Below are positions 62,401 to 64,000 of a stretch of 64,000 nt of DNA, piece after piece. The notes under the pieces were generated by a model that saw only the letters and a list, made by a program, of their open reading frames with translations, was not told the DNA's origin and made no database searches. Source of the stretch: Parasponia andersonii (taxonomy: Eukaryota > Streptophyta > Magnoliopsida > Rosales > Cannabaceae). The translations under genes and the position numbers were made by a program. The stretch covers positions 76,548 through 140,547 of the forward strand of contig JXTB01000641.1 in NCBI GenBank assembly GCA_002914805.1, read 5' to 3'. Position 1 is the first letter of the stretch; each line of letters starts with the position of its first letter.

Positions 62401-62583
62401 ACTTCTGGTCCGCTAGAACAAGCCTCGGAGGTTTACGGTCAGCCTGATCTTGGGGCGTCAACTGGTGATAGGTTTGGCATGGTCGTTTTTTCCAGTGATG
62501 ACTCCGATCCTGATACGCCGCCCTCTGCCAGAGCTGGTCCAAGTGCCAAAACCAGCCGCGCTCCCCTGGCTGGAGGTAATTAG
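59417..62583 (+). pseudogene. Antisense Tat gene with coiled-coil region, decayed
   Basis: Exon 1 is 59417-59960. An intron at 59961-60035 (GTAAGT...GCAG) leads to exon 2, 60036-60453. An intron at 60454-60545 (GTGAGT...GCAG) leads to exon 3 from 60546. The third intron (about 61430-61510) has lost both splice sites relative to the copy at 158-236. The last exon ends with TAG at 62581. Intron phases 1, 1, 0 match the gene at 14617-16623. Exon 1 encodes a transposase_28-like domain with FPLPPLV, GIHPMQLNANRI and a Trp-rich end. The middle is low-complexity Ser/Ala/Gly with basic patches (KRHH, GKRSR). The C-terminal part is a long coiled coil. Stops include 59603, about 60138 and others, mostly TAG and TGA. 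Function is unknown. Confidence 0.7.
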
Positions 62584-63287
62584 GGCCTCTCGCTCTGTGT
62601 ATTTGTAAAGTAGACTCTTGTTGTAACCATTCGTTTAAATAATAGAAACCGTGCTATTTTCCAAGTTTATTCCATTCTCTTACTCCTTTCGTTGACCGCA
62701 TTTAGTGTTAGGGTCAGATATCGTATATAACGCCATTCCCTTGTCGGTAACATGGTCGGTATTTGGGTTTGACTCGATTGTATATAGTTTTGAGTTCTTA
62801 GTGAATTCTCCTCGTACTTTGATCAACAAGATTAACTTTGGAGGCCGGGATGTGAGTTTCGGCTCATCCGATTTTGAGGATGTATAACCTCTGTTATGAC
62901 TTGTCTTGGCAGAATTCAACCCACATGTGTGGCTGGACTTCTCTGACCCCAAATGGGAACGCACTAGGAGCCAGCTCTAGGGGTTGGTTGACCACTGTTT
63001 GGACCCATCACTGCAGAGGAGAAGGCCTGGGCTTGGCTCTCATTAGGAGCGAACAGGGCACTACCACTCTGATGTGTCCCTGCGAGTCTGTCCAAGACCT
63101 GCCTCTTATAAGTAGAGCATCTAAGTGCGCATCCTTGCTGACCATGTATTTTGTATTTTAGGAAATAATAAACAGAGTTTAGTTTTAACTTCTGTCTTCA
63201 TGCCTGATCTTGTACTAGACTACTTCCAACGGGTAGGCTCCAACTCTATTCACTCCCAGTTCACACATAATTAAACCGCTCTCTGGG
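62584..63287. other. Spacer of the second Tat-like element, no gene seen
   Basis: Moderately GC-rich sequence between the antisense gene and the tandem arrays. Short frames on both strands show no recognisable domain. Confidence 0.5.
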
Positions 63288-63640
63288 TAGGGTCTGCATC
63301 CAATTGGTAGACCCTGGCCCCGCTTTCCTTTGTCTCGCACGTAGCAAAAATGCCCTCTGAGGAGGGTCTGCTTCCAACAGGTGGACCCTGACCCTGCTTT
63401 CGTTTAGCTTTTGTATAGCTAAGGCGCCCTTTAGAGAGGGTCTACTTCCAACGGGTAGACCCTGATCCTACTTTCCTTTAGCTTTTCGTATTGCTAAGAT
63501 GCTCCTTAGGAAGGGTCTACTTCCAATGGGTAGGCCCTATCCCTGCTTTCATTTAGCCTTTCGTATAGCTAAGATGCTCCTTAGGGAAGGTCTACTTCCA
63601 ACGGGTAGACCCTGTCCCTGCTTCCCTTTGAGGGCAGGCC
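63288..63640. repeat. About 75-bp tandem repeat, 4.5 copies
   Basis: Units start near 63288, 63363, 63437, 63512 and 63588. Each begins with an imperfect inverted repeat gggtctacttccaacgggta followed by gaccc, then a ctttagctttt-gta-gctaagatgctcctta segment. The inverted part could form a hairpin in each unit. Confidence 0.88.
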
Positions 63641-63654
63641 GCAAGCTTCCATCG

Positions 63655-64000
63655 CGTGGCTTTTTCTTCTTTGTAAATTTTCTCAGGCTATCGGCAAGCA
63701 TTTTAGTGCACGATGTGATCCCCATAGTACGATCATTTTTGAGGTCTTTTGGCAAGTTTTTGGTTGTGCAGCTCTTTCCTCTTCATACGTTTTCTCGGGC
63801 TATCGGCTAACATTTTAGTGCATGATGTCATTCCCATAGTATGATCATTTTTGAGTTATGCTAGCAAGTTTTTGGTTGCGCAGCTCTTTCCTCTTCGTAC
63901 TTTTTCTTGGGTCGTCAGCAAGTGACGTGATCCCTGCAGTAAGATCGTTTTTGAGGTCTGCTGGCAAGTTTTTGGTTACGCAGCTCTTTCCTCTTCGTAC
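63655..64000. repeat. About 100-112-bp tandem repeat, at least 3 copies, running off the window
   Basis: Units carry gatcatttttgaggtct, ggcaagtttttggtt and gcagctctttcctcttcgta, with the last motif near 63768, 63881 and 63981. The array continues past 64000. Confidence 0.88.

Larger units (their letters stand above)
58277..64000 (-). mobile_element. 3' part of a second Tat-like retrotransposon, reverse orientation, cut by the window end
   Basis: A 797-bp LTR (58277-59073) is followed on the plus strand by the complement of a polypurine tract. That places the 3' end of the element at the left, with the element reading on the minus strand. Next come a plus-strand gene antisense to the element, a spacer and tandem arrays. 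Pol would lie beyond 64000. Architecture matches the element at 7120-18280, though the LTRs are unrelated in sequence. Confidence 0.7.

Noticed and set aside
63288..64000. CRISPR-like pattern of regular repeats
   Set aside because: Units are head-to-tail with no unique spacers, in a plant retroelement context.

Overview
The window is nuclear DNA of a flowering plant, almost certainly a eudicot. This rests on a cytochrome P450 gene of the plant-specific CYP94 family, Ty3/gypsy elements of the Tat and Tekay/Del lineages, a Ty1/copia remnant, a CACTA element with TNP2 and Ulp1-like genes, and short GT-AG introns in AT-rich spacer. The species cannot be named from sequence alone. Only one ordinary host gene is seen, the P450 at 3785-5305; nearly everything else is transposable element (TE), much of it nested. 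No tRNA, rRNA or CRISPR array was seen.

Layout. 1-1.4 kb: decayed 3' half of an intron-containing retroelement-borne gene. 1.4-2.5 kb: LTR fragment. 2.5-3.5 kb: duplicated segment that recurs at 57.6-58.3 kb. 3.5-5.3 kb: promoter with a 107-bp tandem duplication, then the intronless CYP94 gene. 5.8-6.8 kb: second copy of the gene's 3' end behind a single N, probably an assembly duplicate. 7.1-18.3 kb: complete Tat-lineage retrotransposon (736-bp LTRs, target-site duplication CCAAT). Its sense gag-pol is one frame broken by 12 nonsense codons, and it carries an intact four-exon gene on the opposite strand. 18.4-27.0 kb: small inverted-repeat element split by a Tekay-like LTR retrotransposon (target-site duplication ACTCT) that has lost integrase. 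27-33 kb: LTR-like remnant, AT-rich spacer and a dead copia polymerase. 34.0-38.9 kb: Mutator-like element containing a Harbinger-like insertion. 40.8-45.3 kb: old LTR-like remnants. 45.3-57.1 kb: CACTA element (target-site duplication CTA) with a solo LTR nested inside it (target-site duplication AATAG). 58.3-64 kb: 3' part of a second Tat-like element in reverse orientation, with a decayed antisense gene and two tandem arrays.

The most interesting system is the antisense gene of the Tat elements. In the first element it has a TATA box, a likely 5'-UTR intron, four exons in one open frame (595 codons), three introns of 70-76 bp and a poly(A) signal, all antisense to gag-pol. The relative at 59.4-62.6 kb, in an element with an unrelated LTR, keeps the same order and the same intron phases (1, 1, 0). 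The element therefore appears to carry a second transcription unit that stayed open while gag-pol decayed.

Two single-N joins (5812 and 20828) each repeat about 0.85-0.95 kb of sequence already present to their left, so the window probably contains false duplications.
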